The notes beneath the pieces are model-generated. The model did no database searches and was not told where the DNA came from. It saw only the letters and a program-made list of their open reading frames with translations. Shown here one piece after another: positions 1-11,150 of a DNA stretch of 64,000 nucleotides. The stretch is from the NCBI GenBank assembly GCA_964036275.1, contig OZ038435.1, positions 27,943,521 to 28,007,520 of the forward strand, given 5' to 3'. The DNA is from Litoditis marina. Lineage: Eukaryota > Nematoda > Chromadorea > Rhabditida > Rhabditidae. Position 1 is the first letter of the stretch. Each line of letters opens with the position of its first letter. The position numbers were made by a program, and so were the translations under genes.

Positions 1-333
1 AATGTTTCCGATGGATATTTTCTTTTTGAAAGAAGACAGTTCTAAAACCGGAACGTTTTCTACTACAAACCCCTAAAATACGTACAAAAACTACACTAGT
101 GACGTTGATCTCCGCATTTTGGTTCAGGGGTTTACAGGAGAGCAGAGTCTGCAGAGTAGTTTAATTATGGAGCCGTTTTCCTAACAGGTCCGGAACGTGG
201 TTTGTTTGTTGTTGGTTTATTGAGATATGAGATCGTATCCGAAGACTTGCGCATCTTAGAGCACTAAATAACTGAAGAAGTATCTCATATCGTACATCGG
301 TATGTGTATGGTTTCTCCAGAAATGGAAACAAA

Positions 334-515
334 TATAGGTCCGGTCATTCCCACTGAGACCTGGCAGCGTGCCAATAATTATTTTTGTCAGGTGTTGTTA
401 AGTTTCATAAGAATACGTGAACAAAATGTTTTGAGAATACTCATGTTTCTCTAAGAAGTAGGCATCCGAGAATCTTGGCACGATGCCAGTGGGTCTCAGT
501 GGGAAGAAAACTATA
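334..515. mobile_element. MITE family M2, copy 1
   Basis: A non-coding element with imperfect inverted ends, beginning TATAGGTCCGGTCATTCCC and ending in the reverse of a similar sequence (GGTCTCAGTGGGAAGAAAAC then TATA). TA flanks both ends. It lies immediately against the 5' splice site of gene Z exon 11. Other copies are at 7131-7336, 41416-41655 and 43697-43913. Confidence 0.7.
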
Positions 516-516
516 C

Positions 517-3500
517 CTGGGTGGTTGTCATCTGATCTCCCGCCTTGCAGTTGAATGCTTCTTGGAAGGCGTTCGACTGCGAAAAAAGGCCGTTCCATCT
601 GACTTTCGGCGCCGAGTGCACGTCTGGTTTCCCTTCCATATTCATACGATGTTCACCCTAAACACATCTACATATTCAACCGTTTTACTCTCTTTCACAT
701 ACTTTCATCAAAAATAAAAGCGATATTTTTGACGTTTCGTGATACCTACACACGACATGTATTTTTTATTATATTATATTTTAAAATTTTAACCAACTGC
801 ATTTTCTCTGCACCATACGGCCGCCAGGGAGTAGAAGTAGTATTGATCCGAGGTCATATTGAGGGGAAGATCCTGGAACAAAAACTACCGAAGACATACT
901 CGAAACAGAAGAGGAAGAAAGAAACCAAGAACAAGACAGAGAGAGAGGAAGGGCGAAAAGAAAAAAAGAAACGCAAAGCTTACCATGGTCGTGTGTTCGG
1001 AAAGACGATCCATCTGCTTGAAGATGCCAAATGTGGTTTCCAGAGCCGCCCAGTCGGCTGCATCCTCGCCATAGGTGCGTGGTCCATTGTAGCACGGTCC
1101 CTGACGTAGGAAGGTTGGAATAACAAACTGGCAGCGTAGCAACCATTCCAACCTCATGAGAACCTCATATTAGTTTCTCATGAGAATCTCGTGAGCACCT
1201 CCTGAGCTACTCGTGAACTTCTTGTGTTAAATCATAGACATAAAAGGAATCCTACGAGAAGTTGATGAGCTCATGAGTTATCTCATGAGACTTTTATCTC
1301 ACATGCTATCGCGCCTGGGTTCTGTGAATCGCACTTCATGATTAACTATTCGATTGTTTATCGAAAACATGTTTACCACCTTTTTTTGAATCTCGTTTTG
1401 CCTTTTATACCTCTACAGCACATGTCGTCGCCTATTGGAAATCAATACTTGATACTATTTATGCGCAAGTTACACTGTTACAGAACCGAAATCCGAAAAG
1501 ATCTAACTACACATACTTCATATCAGAACAACATGTATTGTGTTGTCTAGCCAGTCTCGAAGCATATTTCGGGAGTTGTAGTTTGATCTCGGTACACGAC
1601 ATAATTCACGAGGTTGGACCGAAACAAACGGGATCAAACTACAAATACGAAGGGTTAGCGAACCACACTGTACTGAACTTCCATCGGAATCAGCTGACCC
1701 TGATTATGATACCGACCTTGCCGAACTGGGCGCACGTTTTGTTCATATGATCTTTCACGCACTCGGCGTCTTCCGGGAATTCTTCGAGTTCAAAGTGCTG
1801 GTAGTTCTCGAAAACGGCATGCGCGACCTCGTGGGTCACAATGAAGGAGAACACACTGAGGATGTCAGTTTTTGATTGCTGGAAGCAGAAGAGATCAAAC
1901 TACACATATATCAAATCGGCAAATTTCCTTCCGAACCAACCCTTTCCGATGTATTTGGTTCGGTGAGAAACCGAGTCACTGGCATACTCCAACCGACAAA
2001 GAACCAAACCAACGGCTAACAAACGTTATGTAACCAGTATTAACTGGAAATCCAATCGAAACATTCAGAAAATCGAAGATGTACATATTTTCGATTCAAC
2101 TTAGATACTTGGTTTTCCAGTCAAAAATGGGAGGCAGTGTTCATTGTTTTTCATTCTGTTCGGGTTATATTTGGAATAGTTATAAAACGATGTTTATATT
2201 CTTGTGAACACGGAAAAATGTGTCATATTTCTTTACCTATTTCGTTGAAGAAAATTGTCTTCAATTGTCTTGTGTTTTTATTCCAGATTTTCGTGTTTCA
2301 TACTCATCAAGTTTTTGTGCCATTTCATTCCGAATCATTAATGCAACCAACCAGGTCTAGTTCTTCGTCCGTGTTCGGAAGCAGTAGATATACGACCGGC
2401 AGAATGTGTATTCTGCGATTCGAATAGAAAGCGTTCATACTTGATATTTCCATGTTACCGAGTTGGAATTCGGTCAAAGTCCATAGCGCTGTCTTAAACG
2501 CGTTCATGTAGCACATCCCAAAGCCATAGTTAGAGTCTTCGAACTCTCTGGAATGTATGGAACAGTTATTAGTGTTTATAAAAGTGTCAAGAAAAGCAGC
2601 CAATATATGTTGACCGTTATTCCGCTCTTCAGGAATAAAACAGTTTTTCGATTACCAATGTTTGAAATATAAAACAGCCGTTCTAAAATTTCGCCATGAT
2701 GCCCATGAGTGCGAATCAAACGTGCTATAGAACAGTCGAGTGGTACACTTGGCTGCGCTTCTGGCGGCGTAGCAATCCATCCGATCTCATGAGAAGTTCA
2801 TGTGAGTTTCTCATGAACACCCCATAGTTTCTCATGAACACCCCATACTCTGAAGCTTCGAAAATTGTAGCATAGCAACCAATAGGGTAACATGAGAAGT
2901 TCGTGAGATATTGCTCATGAGGTATCTCATGAGGTTCTGGAGGGATTGGTACGCTGTCTGGACGTCTGAGGGTGGTTAGCGCGCCTGGCTGTTCGAAGAG
3001 ATGTGAAAAAAAACCCAACAAATATTCAAACAGCGAAGCTCGATTGACTGTAATGGTATATTGTGACTCATGACTTAAAGAATCCGTCCCGCTTTAATTT
3101 TGACTTTTGAGCTAACAAACTGACCCTATGGCAAATGAAAAACCATTATCAAAAATATATACTTTTATATCCCTATCTTGCTTCGTTTTCTCAGAAAAGC
3201 GGCTTACGTAATGACACCGATAGGGGAGTTGCGTACGGGGTATGCTCAAAATAGCCTATAGAAGTGCGAAAATGATTTCAAAACACTCAATCACATACGA
3301 ATACACAATTAGGGACTAAAAAATGAAAATAAATCTGGATGTAAATAAACCAAGTCAAGTTGCGTCACAGTGAAAATATTCATGTCCCCTTCTTTATTGC
3401 TTGATGTTATGCAAATTTTACAAATTTTCAATCAGAAAGTTTTTTCGTGGTCTTTGGGATGACATTAAGAATCTTTTTTGAGCTTTTTAAATTTTTCATG

Positions 3501-6496
3501 AAACTCAGATTATAGCGGAACGGTTTCTTTAAGTTTGAAGTTTGTCTAACAGTATTACGGTGCAGGATATACATTTCATCCATATGTAAAACAACTGCAG
3601 TATTGTTGTCAACTTGAGTGCTGGTCACAAACGAACCTGCTGGACGTACAGTTCGTGTAATACTCGTTCATAACGTCGATTGTGTTTACCGCATTCACAG
3701 AATGTACCCAATCGTACAGGTCAATCGCGTGTATCAGCTGTTTTATGCGAGATCCGAGATCTGCTCTTTGAATCCACTCTGATCTCTGGAACATAGAATT
3801 GGAAAACATCAGGATGCGACAAGTAGAACTTGAACTTTGAACCCTCTTATAGTTTGAAAGAGGTGACCAGTTTTTTCAAACATCTTGCACCGTAGCAAAG
3901 TCTCATGAGAAGAGAAAAGTTCACCTTTGAGCTCAACTATCTTGTCACCACCTGACCCAGCGTCGGGTCACCTACATTATGCTTGCCCATAGGAAGTTGG
4001 CAACTATTTGGCCAGATAGTGACCAGGTCATCTCAATCAGGTTGAGCTCACCAGTTGCATAACTTTTTTACGGTGCCTTAAGTGCACTCTTCTTCCGTGC
4101 AGATAGCAATAATATATTGGGAGTCACCAACAACGAAGGATTTATTTGTTTTGTCACGCCGTGGAATAAAGTTGCATATTTGATAGTTGGAGAACGCACC
4201 AAGAACTTTTTCAGCAAAGTTTGTTTGAGATCGTGGAACATTTCGGAAACCCTTTCCTGCTTGTTCATGAAATCGGTACTTCCGTCCTTCAGGAAGTTGT
4301 GCCAAGCAGCGAACTGGCGCAGAACAGGGATCGCTGATTGAACATCAGGAACAGTGATGGGCTAAAAACGTATTAAGAGGATATCGAGAAATGCCACAGG
4401 AAACCAATATGAACTGCTCGCCGAAATGCCCGGCGAGATGAGACTGTTTCTGGATCATTTAATTGCGCCAGTTCTTAGAGAGTTCTCCACCTATCCTGGT
4501 CTGTAACTTCTTCTTCTGTGCGCTCGTAGTTGGATCTGAGTCACGTACGCTGGTTCGCCTCTGGCGTTAAAGGGGGGCAGAAAGGAAAGCTAGTTTAGGT
4601 ACCCCGGGGTACCTAAATATAACGTTGCGCGCGCCAAAACAGGCAAACACGGGACAACGGTATGCAAATTAGGTTCGTTAGTTTGAATTATAAGTTATTT
4701 ATCGGTTTCTCTTGATAAGCTCTTTCATATCAGCTTTCCTTTCTGTCCCCCTTTAATCTTCGTTGTGATTATTTTGCTGGTTTTCTGTGGGAATATAACG
4801 GAAATATGTGCAACAGTTACGAGTAAGTACTCAAATTTCCTATCGATTTCAATAATGCTGCATGGAATGATATTTTCGAGAAGTAGCGCACAACTTACAT
4901 CTCCATTCGAGTCTATCAGAAAAGGTTGGTGGGCACTGGAAATATTTCTTCATATTTTTACACAACGATGATACTATTGATAATTATAATAATATGCAGT
5001 AATACTAGCTTTAATAATAACAATAATAACAATAGAAATTATTAAAAAAATAATAACCTGATAACTTCGGCGTTGTTGACATCAGCCTGAAAAGGAACAT
5101 CACCATGGTTAGAAAAATGAATAAACCATTTATTTTCAATTTTTCTGAATAGGAAAATATTATATCATTTTCGGAATGATCAACTCTCAATTTGATTGAG
5201 CAAATAAAGAGTTCTCAATGAATTGTGCGAACTTTCCTGGAAGCAGAATACATTTTATATTTCTCGTTCTGTTTTTCCACGAAAACGTTGCGGTGTGGTA
5301 CGATTCGAGTCAAATTCAAACCAAAATTCGATTATACCAGAACTTGAGGGGGAGTGAATACTCAAAAATCTTGAAACATTCGAATCGAGCAGGACTGATA
5401 AACTTCACGTTTCTCGTTTTTCAACGGAAAGATCTGTACGTGCGTACGTACGTGCCCGCAAACACTAACCTCAAAATGCGACTCAAATAGATCAAATGCT
5501 TTGGGAGCGTAGGGCTCTACGGCCGCTTCGAACCATTCGGTGAGGACGTTGCCAAAGTCCAAATCGGAAGGACAGACGTGACTGTAGAAATCGGTACAGG
5601 GTTCGATCGACCAGTCGAGCTGACTGAAATAGTGGACGACGTATATAGGGGGGGGGGATGTTAACGGAAAGGTGAGAGGATACTGTATATCTCACTTTCC
5701 GCTGTGTACATGTCACATATGTCTTCAATTCCGGAGCTTTCCGGTTATCTACTATAATAGCACAGTTGTTAGCGCCCTGCTACAAATTTTCTGCTCGCAG
5801 GTTCGATTTCGACGAGAAACGGGAATTTATAAACTTGGCACCCACTATATAGGGGGTGCCAATTTCATAGACGTTTGTCACCCAAAGGAATCGAAATTGC
5901 GAGCAAAGGATTGGTAATCACAAGCTAACCACTGCGCTATGAGAGCTCATGAGCGCCAAGGTTCTGATTCGGAGACATATGTCTATACACAGCAAAATAA
6001 TGAGATATAGAGTACCATTCCGCCATGTTATTGGTGACGACTATAGTGAAATCGACCCTGATTCTAGACGATTTTGAGTTTGTCAGAGGGTTGGGTCCAA
6101 TAAGTTGACCCTCTGACAACCTATCAAGGTGAAGACAGGAAACAAACACTAACTGACCGTGTTACGAAAAATGAGAAAAATGAACAATATTTTTTCTCAA
6201 CCTTGATGCACGTCTTCAAGCTTAAATATATGTACAGTTTCCGAAACTTCCACTGAGCCTGCGTGCCAATGAAATGTGTAGTATGTTTAATATCAAACAC
6301 GTGTTCATTTGGAATCTGTATTTTTCCTGTGTCCGATTGCAATTCCGTTCCTTTTCGTTTCCCAGAGGTGAGGAGAATTGGACGCCAATCTAGGTTTGAT
6401 TCGAACTCACTTGCTCAAATACGTCGACAAATAATCCGACAATTGGCCAGCGGCCGAGAGTTTGAGAAAAGTGAGAAGAAAGAGAAGAACCAACAT
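517..6496 (-). CDS. Neprilysin-like M13 zinc metallopeptidase, gene Z (last exon not found)
   Basis: Predicted secreted zinc endopeptidase. Exons on the minus strand: 6411-6496, 5470-5623, 5058-5086, 4899-4935, 4200-4361, 3637-3785, 2352-2547, 1717-1878, 984-1100, 798-872 and 517-657, giving 436 in-frame residues. The start encodes a signal peptide (MLVLLFLLTFLKLSAAG). Visible motifs are EPCTDFYSHVCP in exon 2, NAFY at residues 244-247, the zinc motif HEVAH at 287-291, EDAAD at 337-341 with the third zinc ligand, YYFYSLAAVWC, and HSAPKVRWNG at 403-412. Typical M13 proteins have about 700-750 residues, so this is short. Exons 3 and 4 are very short and chosen by splice phase, so they are the least certain. 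A final Cys-containing exon as in the sister genes should lie in 1-330 or outside the window; I could not identify it. It is the most divergent member and is transcribed away from gene A. Introns carry several transposons. Confidence 0.8.
1127..1318. mobile_element. MITE family M3 (CTCATGAG-rich), copy 1
   Basis: The ends read CTGGCAGCGTAGCAACC on the left and a degenerate reverse (GCTATCGCGCCTGG) on the right. The interior is full of CTCATGAG and TCATGAGA palindromes. It lies in gene Z intron 8, about 27 bases upstream of the exon 9 acceptor. Further copies are at 2761-2988 and 6820-7019. Confidence 0.6.
2761..2988. mobile_element. MITE family M3, copy 2
   Basis: It begins CTGGCGGCGTAGCAATCC, ends near GGTTAGCGCGCCTGG and has many TCATGAG repeats. 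It lies in gene Z intron 6, between exons 7 and 6. Confidence 0.6.
3887..4078. mobile_element. MITE family M4 (GGCACCGTAGCAAAG ends), copy 1
   Basis: The left end is GCACCGTAGCAAAGTC and the right end is ACTTTTTTACGGTGCC, an imperfect inverted pair. The interior contains GGTCACC and GGTTGAGCTCACC blocks shared with the copy at 50565-51278. It lies in gene Z intron 5. Confidence 0.7.
4567..4756. mobile_element. Small inverted-repeat element
   Basis: The ends TTAAAGGGGGGCAGAAAGGA and TCCTTTCTGTCCCCCTTTAA are near-perfect inverted repeats of more than 20 bases. Inside is a perfect palindrome at about 4594-4615 (TTAGGTACCCC and its reverse). It lies in gene Z intron 4. Confidence 0.7.
5643..5849 (+). 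mobile_element. tRNA-like TIR element family T1, copy 1
   Basis: First of ten copies of a roughly 195-bp element. Full copies begin TATAGTCGTCGCCAACGG and end GGCACCCACTATA, so the two ends are imperfect inverted repeats (12 of the outer 15 bases match). The 3' half is tRNA-like: a Pol III A-box-like stretch (TAGCGCAGTGG in other copies) and a B box GGTTCGATTCC inside a perfect T-arm hairpin. This copy has a poly-G stretch at its head. It sits in gene Z intron 1, about 20 bases from the exon 2 acceptor, and abuts an inverted second copy. Confidence 0.75.
5846..6045 (-). mobile_element. tRNA-like TIR element family T1, copy 2
   Basis: This is a complete minus-strand copy. From the left it reads the reverse of the tail (TATAGGGGGTGCCAATTTC), the reverse B box and A box, and then the reverse of the head, ending GGTGACGACTATA. 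It is tail-to-tail with copy 1 and the two share the central TATA. Confidence 0.75.
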
Positions 6497-6523
6497 GATT
6501 TCATGAAAATTCAACCATACCCT

Positions 6524-6532
6524 CTTTATATA
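6524..6532 (-). promoter_or_regulatory. TATA-like box of gene Z
   Basis: On the minus strand a TATATAAAG sequence lies about 30 bases upstream of the gene Z start codon at 6496. Genes A, C, E and F have a TATA-like sequence at a similar distance, which supports the start choice. Confidence 0.45.
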
Positions 6533-6819
6533 GCGTTCTGCTGCGATTTGCGCATTGACTCATAACGAAAATGAATTTACATTGTTCTTAAAATTATACT
6601 TTGATTGAAATTCAATATATCGGCACCATTGTGTTTTAACAATACACGATGCAGCGGCGAAATTTCAGTAAAATCAAACCTCAAAGATGTCGAAGAAAAA
6701 GGAATGTACGGTTAGATGTCGATAACTGTGAAAACAAACCCAATCTCAGGGGTAGTTGAAAAACTCACCAATTTTGATCGAAAGGCAACAAGGACGAACT
6801 GCGTACACATCACGATAGG

Positions 6820-7019
6820 CAGGCGGCGTAGCAATTCCTCGAAAACCTTATGAGATACCTCATGAGCTATGAGTTTCTCATGAGAGTCTATTGACCGCCA
6901 TGCTACAACATTGAGAGCCCATGAGTAGCTCATGAGGTATCGCATGAGAAACTCATAAGAACTTCTTATAAGAAGTTCTTATGAGTTTCTGAGGCTGGAC
7001 GATTTGCTACGCCACCTGG
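6820..7019. mobile_element. MITE family M3, copy 3
   Basis: This is the best preserved copy of M3. The left end is CAGGCGGCGTAGCAATTCC and the right end is GATTTGCTACGCCACCTGG. The interior has many CTCATGAG and AAGTTCTTATGAG palindromic units. It lies in the intergenic DNA between genes Z and A. Confidence 0.7.
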
Positions 7020-7130
7020 GAAAATCAAGATGCAAAAACACTGCAAAGCAGCGAGAGCAAGTGTTTACTGTGTTGTACGCTTTGTTACATAACGTTGTGG
7101 ACATATTTTTAGAATATGTATATACATGAA

Positions 7131-7336
7131 TATAGTCCGTTTCATACGCACTGAGACCTGTTGGAAGCGTGCCAAGATTACGTATATTGAGGGACTTTAT
7201 TTATTGCCGTGTTCTTATGAAACATAACAACCCCTATCATAGATTTCAGTTATTTTGAAAAAACTTCAGAGTGGTGAAGAATAGCCTTGAATGTTCATTA
7301 GCTGAAAAGTCTCAATGGGGGAAAACCGGAACTATA
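7131..7336. mobile_element. MITE family M2, copy 2
   Basis: It begins TATAGTCCGTTTCATACGC followed by ACTGAGACC and GCGTGCCAAG, and ends near AAGTCTCAATGGGGG and ACTATA. It is more degraded than copy 1. Confidence 0.55.
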
Positions 7337-8456
7337 GCTGTTCTCTTTGCTCTGCCCTGTCATTAATAGTATCGCGCGCAGCGCGAAGCGCTGCGTGTGA
7401 GTTGTGTTTGGTTTGGCCATTGCGCACCCATTTTTAGCTTTCAAACCACAAAAGTGTTCAAAGAATACGTTTTTTCGAAATTCAACAAAAGAGAGAGCTA
7501 GAGATCTATTATATACATGTTGTGTGGAAAAATTAGAAAAATCGGTCAAGTTTGAAAAAAGTTATGCTGTCGTGTTGTTATGAAAATTTGCGTTGCCCCT
7601 CGTCGCTCGTCGCTCGTCGCTCGTCCCGCGTCCGATGTCCGCATAGAAAATTATTTTTTTTAACTACTGGGTCGATTTGGCCAAAATTTGGCACACAAGT
7701 GTAAACCCCAAAGTTAGCGCGGCCCCAAAAGTTTGGTGATGTCACGTTATGTCTTGGCGCTGGCGCCAGATGGCGCCAAAAGCTGGAAAATTTGCGTTTC
7801 CATGAGTTGAAATGTTCGAAGTTTCGCATAGATGTCAGAAAAGTAGGTTCAACCTGATTCCCAAACCATCGCGCCATAATTATCAAATGGCGCCAAATGA
7901 GAGCTAGCGAAGTGGGGCAACGACCGGATTTGTTCACAGAGGTCAAAACTAAACATTTAGTTGACAAGCGGATTGAGTATCCACATTTCTTGGACATTTG
8001 GCGCCGAAAGACACGTTTATCCGCCAATTGGCGCCGAAATTGAAAACATTGTTTCCAAACAAAAAATCGTCGGAAACTATGCTAATTGGTCAAAACCGTT
8101 CGTTCCTGTTCTTTTTCACCAATTGGAGTGAAATGTATGATTAGGGGGGCCAAACGCTGGCGGCCGTTGGCGCCAAATCAGTAAAGGCTTGCCTTGTATT
8201 GTAATGACTCAGATTTTTCACAAAGCTCAGATTTTCATGGAATGGCGAAAAAAATACGGTTTTGTGGTTTTCACAAGTTTCGCCAATCACGCCATATTCA
8301 GAAGTCAATTGGCGGTAAAAAAATAATTTGAAAAACAAGGAGCACACCGTTTGAGAACTCGAAACTTCGCCCACTTATCAGGATTATTCGAATTTCATTC
8401 TGATTGTTCTAATCTATGAGTGATTGTACTAGTACAACTGGCAAAAAGAGAACAAT
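7337..8456. other. Repetitive intergenic DNA with a GCGCAGCGC palindrome
   Basis: The palindrome CGCGCGCAGCGCGAAGCGCT starts at 7373, preceded by AT, and is the same tip as on the composite elements at 31162, 38814, 39927 and 48046. Further right are three CGTCGCT tandem units near 7600 and many scattered GGCGCCAA sites to 8170. A 149-codon minus-strand frame at 7578-8027 has no recognisable domain. I read this as an undefined repeat rather than a gene, and I could not find its right boundary. Confidence 0.4.
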
Positions 8457-8773
8457 TAGTAAAAAGTGGGGAACCAGGAAGTGTGTGAGTTCTGTTTGGT
8501 TTTACCGTTTTCAGCAAAAAGTGAAAAATACGAGGTAGGGAGTGTGCAACAAAAATGGAACAATACTTGCACAACGGTCCACAAAAACATTTATTACAGA
8601 AACCTAATTTTAGCGTGAGTGTGTAAGTGGTATAACGTCCGTACGTTGCGAACCGTTGTGCAAGTATTGTTCTATTTTTGTTGCACACTCCCAACCTCGT
8701 ATTGTTCCCTTTTTGCTGAAAACGGTAAAACCAAACAGAACTCACACACTTCCTGGTTCCCCACTTTTTACTA
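8457..8773. repeat. Long foldback (hairpin) element
   Basis: The two arms of about 115 bases are nearly perfect reverse complements. The left arm begins TTAGTAAAAAGTGGGGAACC and the right arm ends in its reverse. The loop is roughly 85 bases. There is no coding capacity. Confidence 0.8.
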
Positions 8774-8788
8774 ATACATTGATGATTT

Positions 8789-8979
8789 ATAGTTGTCGCT
8801 AACGGAAAGACGGGAGGTATATCTCAATTCTCGCTGTGTAAGGACACATGTCCTCGATTCCAAAGCCTGGGGATCATGTACTTTCGTAGCGCGGTAGTTA
8901 GCGCAGAAATACGAGTCCTTTGCTCGCAGGTTCGATTCCCCGCGAAGGACAAACATTTATAAATTTGGCACCCCCTATA
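8789..8979 (+). mobile_element. tRNA-like TIR element family T1, copy 3
   Basis: The head is TATAGTTGTCGCTAACGG, the A-box-like stretch is TAGCGCGGTAG, the B box is GGTTCGATTCC and the tail is GGCACCCCCTATA. It is a full-length copy in the intergenic DNA upstream of gene A. Confidence 0.75.
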
Positions 8980-9006
8980 AACCACGAATTGTACTTTCAT
9001 CGCGGT

Positions 9007-9086
9007 CTTCCAAATGCTGCATATTTTCTTTAGTTTTAGTCATGAGACAATGACACATTGAATTTCATTTCTCATTGCTAGGATGA
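9007..9086 (+). promoter_or_regulatory. Conserved upstream block of gene A
   Basis: The segment from TTCCAAATGCTGCAT through GTTTTAGTCAT to GATGAT is matched upstream of gene C (26639-26726) and gene B (17351-17440). In B and C it lies about 30 bases from the TATA-like box. In A it is cut off from that box by a 450-bp element. Confidence 0.5.
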
Positions 9087-9540
9087 TATAGTTCGTTTCA
9101 ACCATCGATAGTAGTCAGCCATGCTGGTCGAACGCACCCTACATTGCAGGGAATTGATCTGGCAGCTTGCCAGTCTTTTCATTACAAATAAAATATCGAA
9201 AAGTGGTTATTTTGAGATTTTTGCACATATTTTGTGCTCAAAAAGTTATCAAGTGATCGGGGAGTAATTTAAACAACTTTTTGTGCGATAAGATTAGCAT
9301 TGAAAAACGGTCAGAAAAGATGATTGGGTATCACTGTTTTCAGTTTGTGCAATCATGGTCAGATGGCCGGTTGCTTGTGTGCGCCGCGCCACCTAGCAGA
9401 GCTGAGTTCGATTCCCAGCTTATGCATTATTTTGAGTAGGGTGGTCGCTGTTGGAAACTTTGGCAACTTTCCAGCACAATTAACTCCGCCCACTAAAATG
9501 TACTGTAACTGGCTTCTATCGATGGTTGAAACAAACTATA
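9087..9540. mobile_element. MITE inserted in the gene A promoter
   Basis: The ends TATAGTTCGTTTCAACCATC and GATGGTTGAAACAAACTATA are near-perfect inverted repeats with TA at each side. Removing it joins GATGATA to TATGCTTGAAC, which matches the uninterrupted promoter of gene C (GATGATATTGAATGTATGC). The interior has a B-box-like GAGTTCGATTCCC at about 9402. Confidence 0.8.
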
Positions 9541-9567
9541 TATGCTTGAACTGAATTGAAATCTACT

Positions 9568-9577
9568 GCTATAAAAG
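9568..9577 (+). promoter_or_regulatory. TATA-like box of gene A
   Basis: GCTATAAAAG lies about 30 bases before the ATG at 9606 and is identical to the box in front of gene C. Confidence 0.45.
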
Positions 9578-10333
9578 AACTACATCTGTGAGTTTGCTGA
9601 AGACAATGTGGTTTTTTTCTGCTCCTTCCACCCTTTTGTGCTCTGGCGCAACTCGACCCAGATCATATAATATCACATATACAAGAGTGAGTCTCTTGTA
9701 AGATATTTATTATCATTGTGTTTTCTCTTCTATATTTTTTCAAGTTCTTGAGAATTTTTCTCTAAAACTTCAGCAATATCAATTATTGGTCCTGATGCCT
9801 GTTAATCGAGTTCAACATTTCGAGTTTTCGAGTTTCCGGGTTTGGCGAACAATCGAGTTTCCGAGTTTTGGAAAATTTCGAGTTTTCGAGTTTATTTGAG
9901 TCGAGTCGAGTTTCGAGTTCGACTTTAACAACTCTAGTGTTAACCGGCGTCTCCTTAAACATACGCTATACTGCCTTGATGAGTGTTTGTAACTGGCTTA
10001 TCGCCCAAAATTGGTGCAAATATTTCTGAGTAGACTGCCGGTTGTCCACAATTGACCGTACGTTGTCTACGGAGGTTCTATTTCCAGAAACGTCGATGTT
10101 TCCGTCCGTCCCTGTGACGATTTCTACAGACACGTTTGTCCGGCGAACTCAATAGAAAAGAATAAATCCAAGAAACTCTCAAAAAGTGGTTTACTGATGC
10201 CATCGAACCGTATGAGATCAGCAGCAGCTACCTCAACTTCCCCACCACGTTGAATGTAATTTCACTCTCATTCGGCGTTCGTGACATGTACTTCACTCAA
10301 AATTTGTATGCAATCAATACTAATTGACGGAGT

Positions 10334-10495
10334 ACTGAGTACGTATGCTAGAAGATCCCGGCACATTCATCCCATCCTGCGTCTCTCGCTCTGCCTTACT
10401 ATTTCTCGTCTCTTACAGCAGCAGAGAAATAGCGCATGTTTGAGGAGACGCAGGATGAGATGAAGGTGCCGTGATCTTCTAGCATACGTACTCTG
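10334..10495. repeat. Foldback element FB1, copy 1
   Basis: The left arm begins GAGTACGTATGCTAGAAGAT and the right arm ends with its reverse complement; arms are about 50 bases. A second copy is at 52916-53092. It lies in pseudogene A intron 2. Confidence 0.7.
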
Positions 10496-10953
10496 GAGAG
10501 AAAAAAACCGTACCTCACATTTGTGCCAATAACGGCTATATGGATCGGAATGTGGTGATTGAAACAATAGTCGACCAATCAATGTTTCCCAGAAGGTGGT
10601 GAGGCCCCTGCTTACACAAGTCTTTCTCTCGCGGTAGTACGCGTACACTCGGGTAGCAGTACCGGCTTTGGCTTCTCTCCGGCGGTACTACCGCTTCATT
10701 GTCGGAAGCGCTTACTTACCCGAAACTTACATAGAAAAATTTTGAATATCTGAATTGCAGGCTGATAGAATGAGCGCAATGTATAAGATGGCGTCTAATG
10801 AAGAATTGAAACTCAATTTCTTGGAGAGGTAGGTAATGAATACTCATTTAGTTCCGGTTGAACTTTTATACAGAATGGAAGTTTAGCTGCAACCCACCCA
10901 AAAACAAGGGTCTTCAGTAATTTATATGCATGAGATGAAAGTTTAGGTTTTTT

Positions 10954-11150
10954 TATAGTCGTTGCCGACGGAAAGGCGGGAGAGTACTGTATATCTCACG
11001 TTCCGCTGTGTACGCACACATGTCTTCGATTCCGAAGCTCGCCAGTTCTGTGCACTTATGCCTCAGTGGCTAACGCCCCGCTACCAACATTTTGCTCGCA
11101 GGTTCGATTCCTGCGAGAGAAAGAAATTTATAAATTTGGCACTCACTATA
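10954..11150 (+). mobile_element. tRNA-like TIR element family T1, copy 4
   Basis: The head is TATAGTCGTTGCCGACGG, the B box GGTTCGATTCCTGCG sits in a hairpin, and the tail is GGCACTCACTATA. It lies in pseudogene A intron 3. Confidence 0.75.

Noticed and set aside
1..330. Last exon of gene Z
   Set aside because: Several acceptor-plus-Cys candidates exist on the minus strand but none matches the C-x-x-x-G ending of the sister genes.
729..1109. 126-codon plus-strand frame rich in Lys and Arg
   Set aside because: It runs antisense across gene Z exons 9 and 10; the basic stretch is purine-rich intron.
7578..8027. 149-codon minus-strand frame, among the longest in the window
   Set aside because: Its low-complexity C-terminal part comes from CGTCGCT tandem repeats and its body from GGCGCCAA-rich repeat DNA. 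No splice context or domain.
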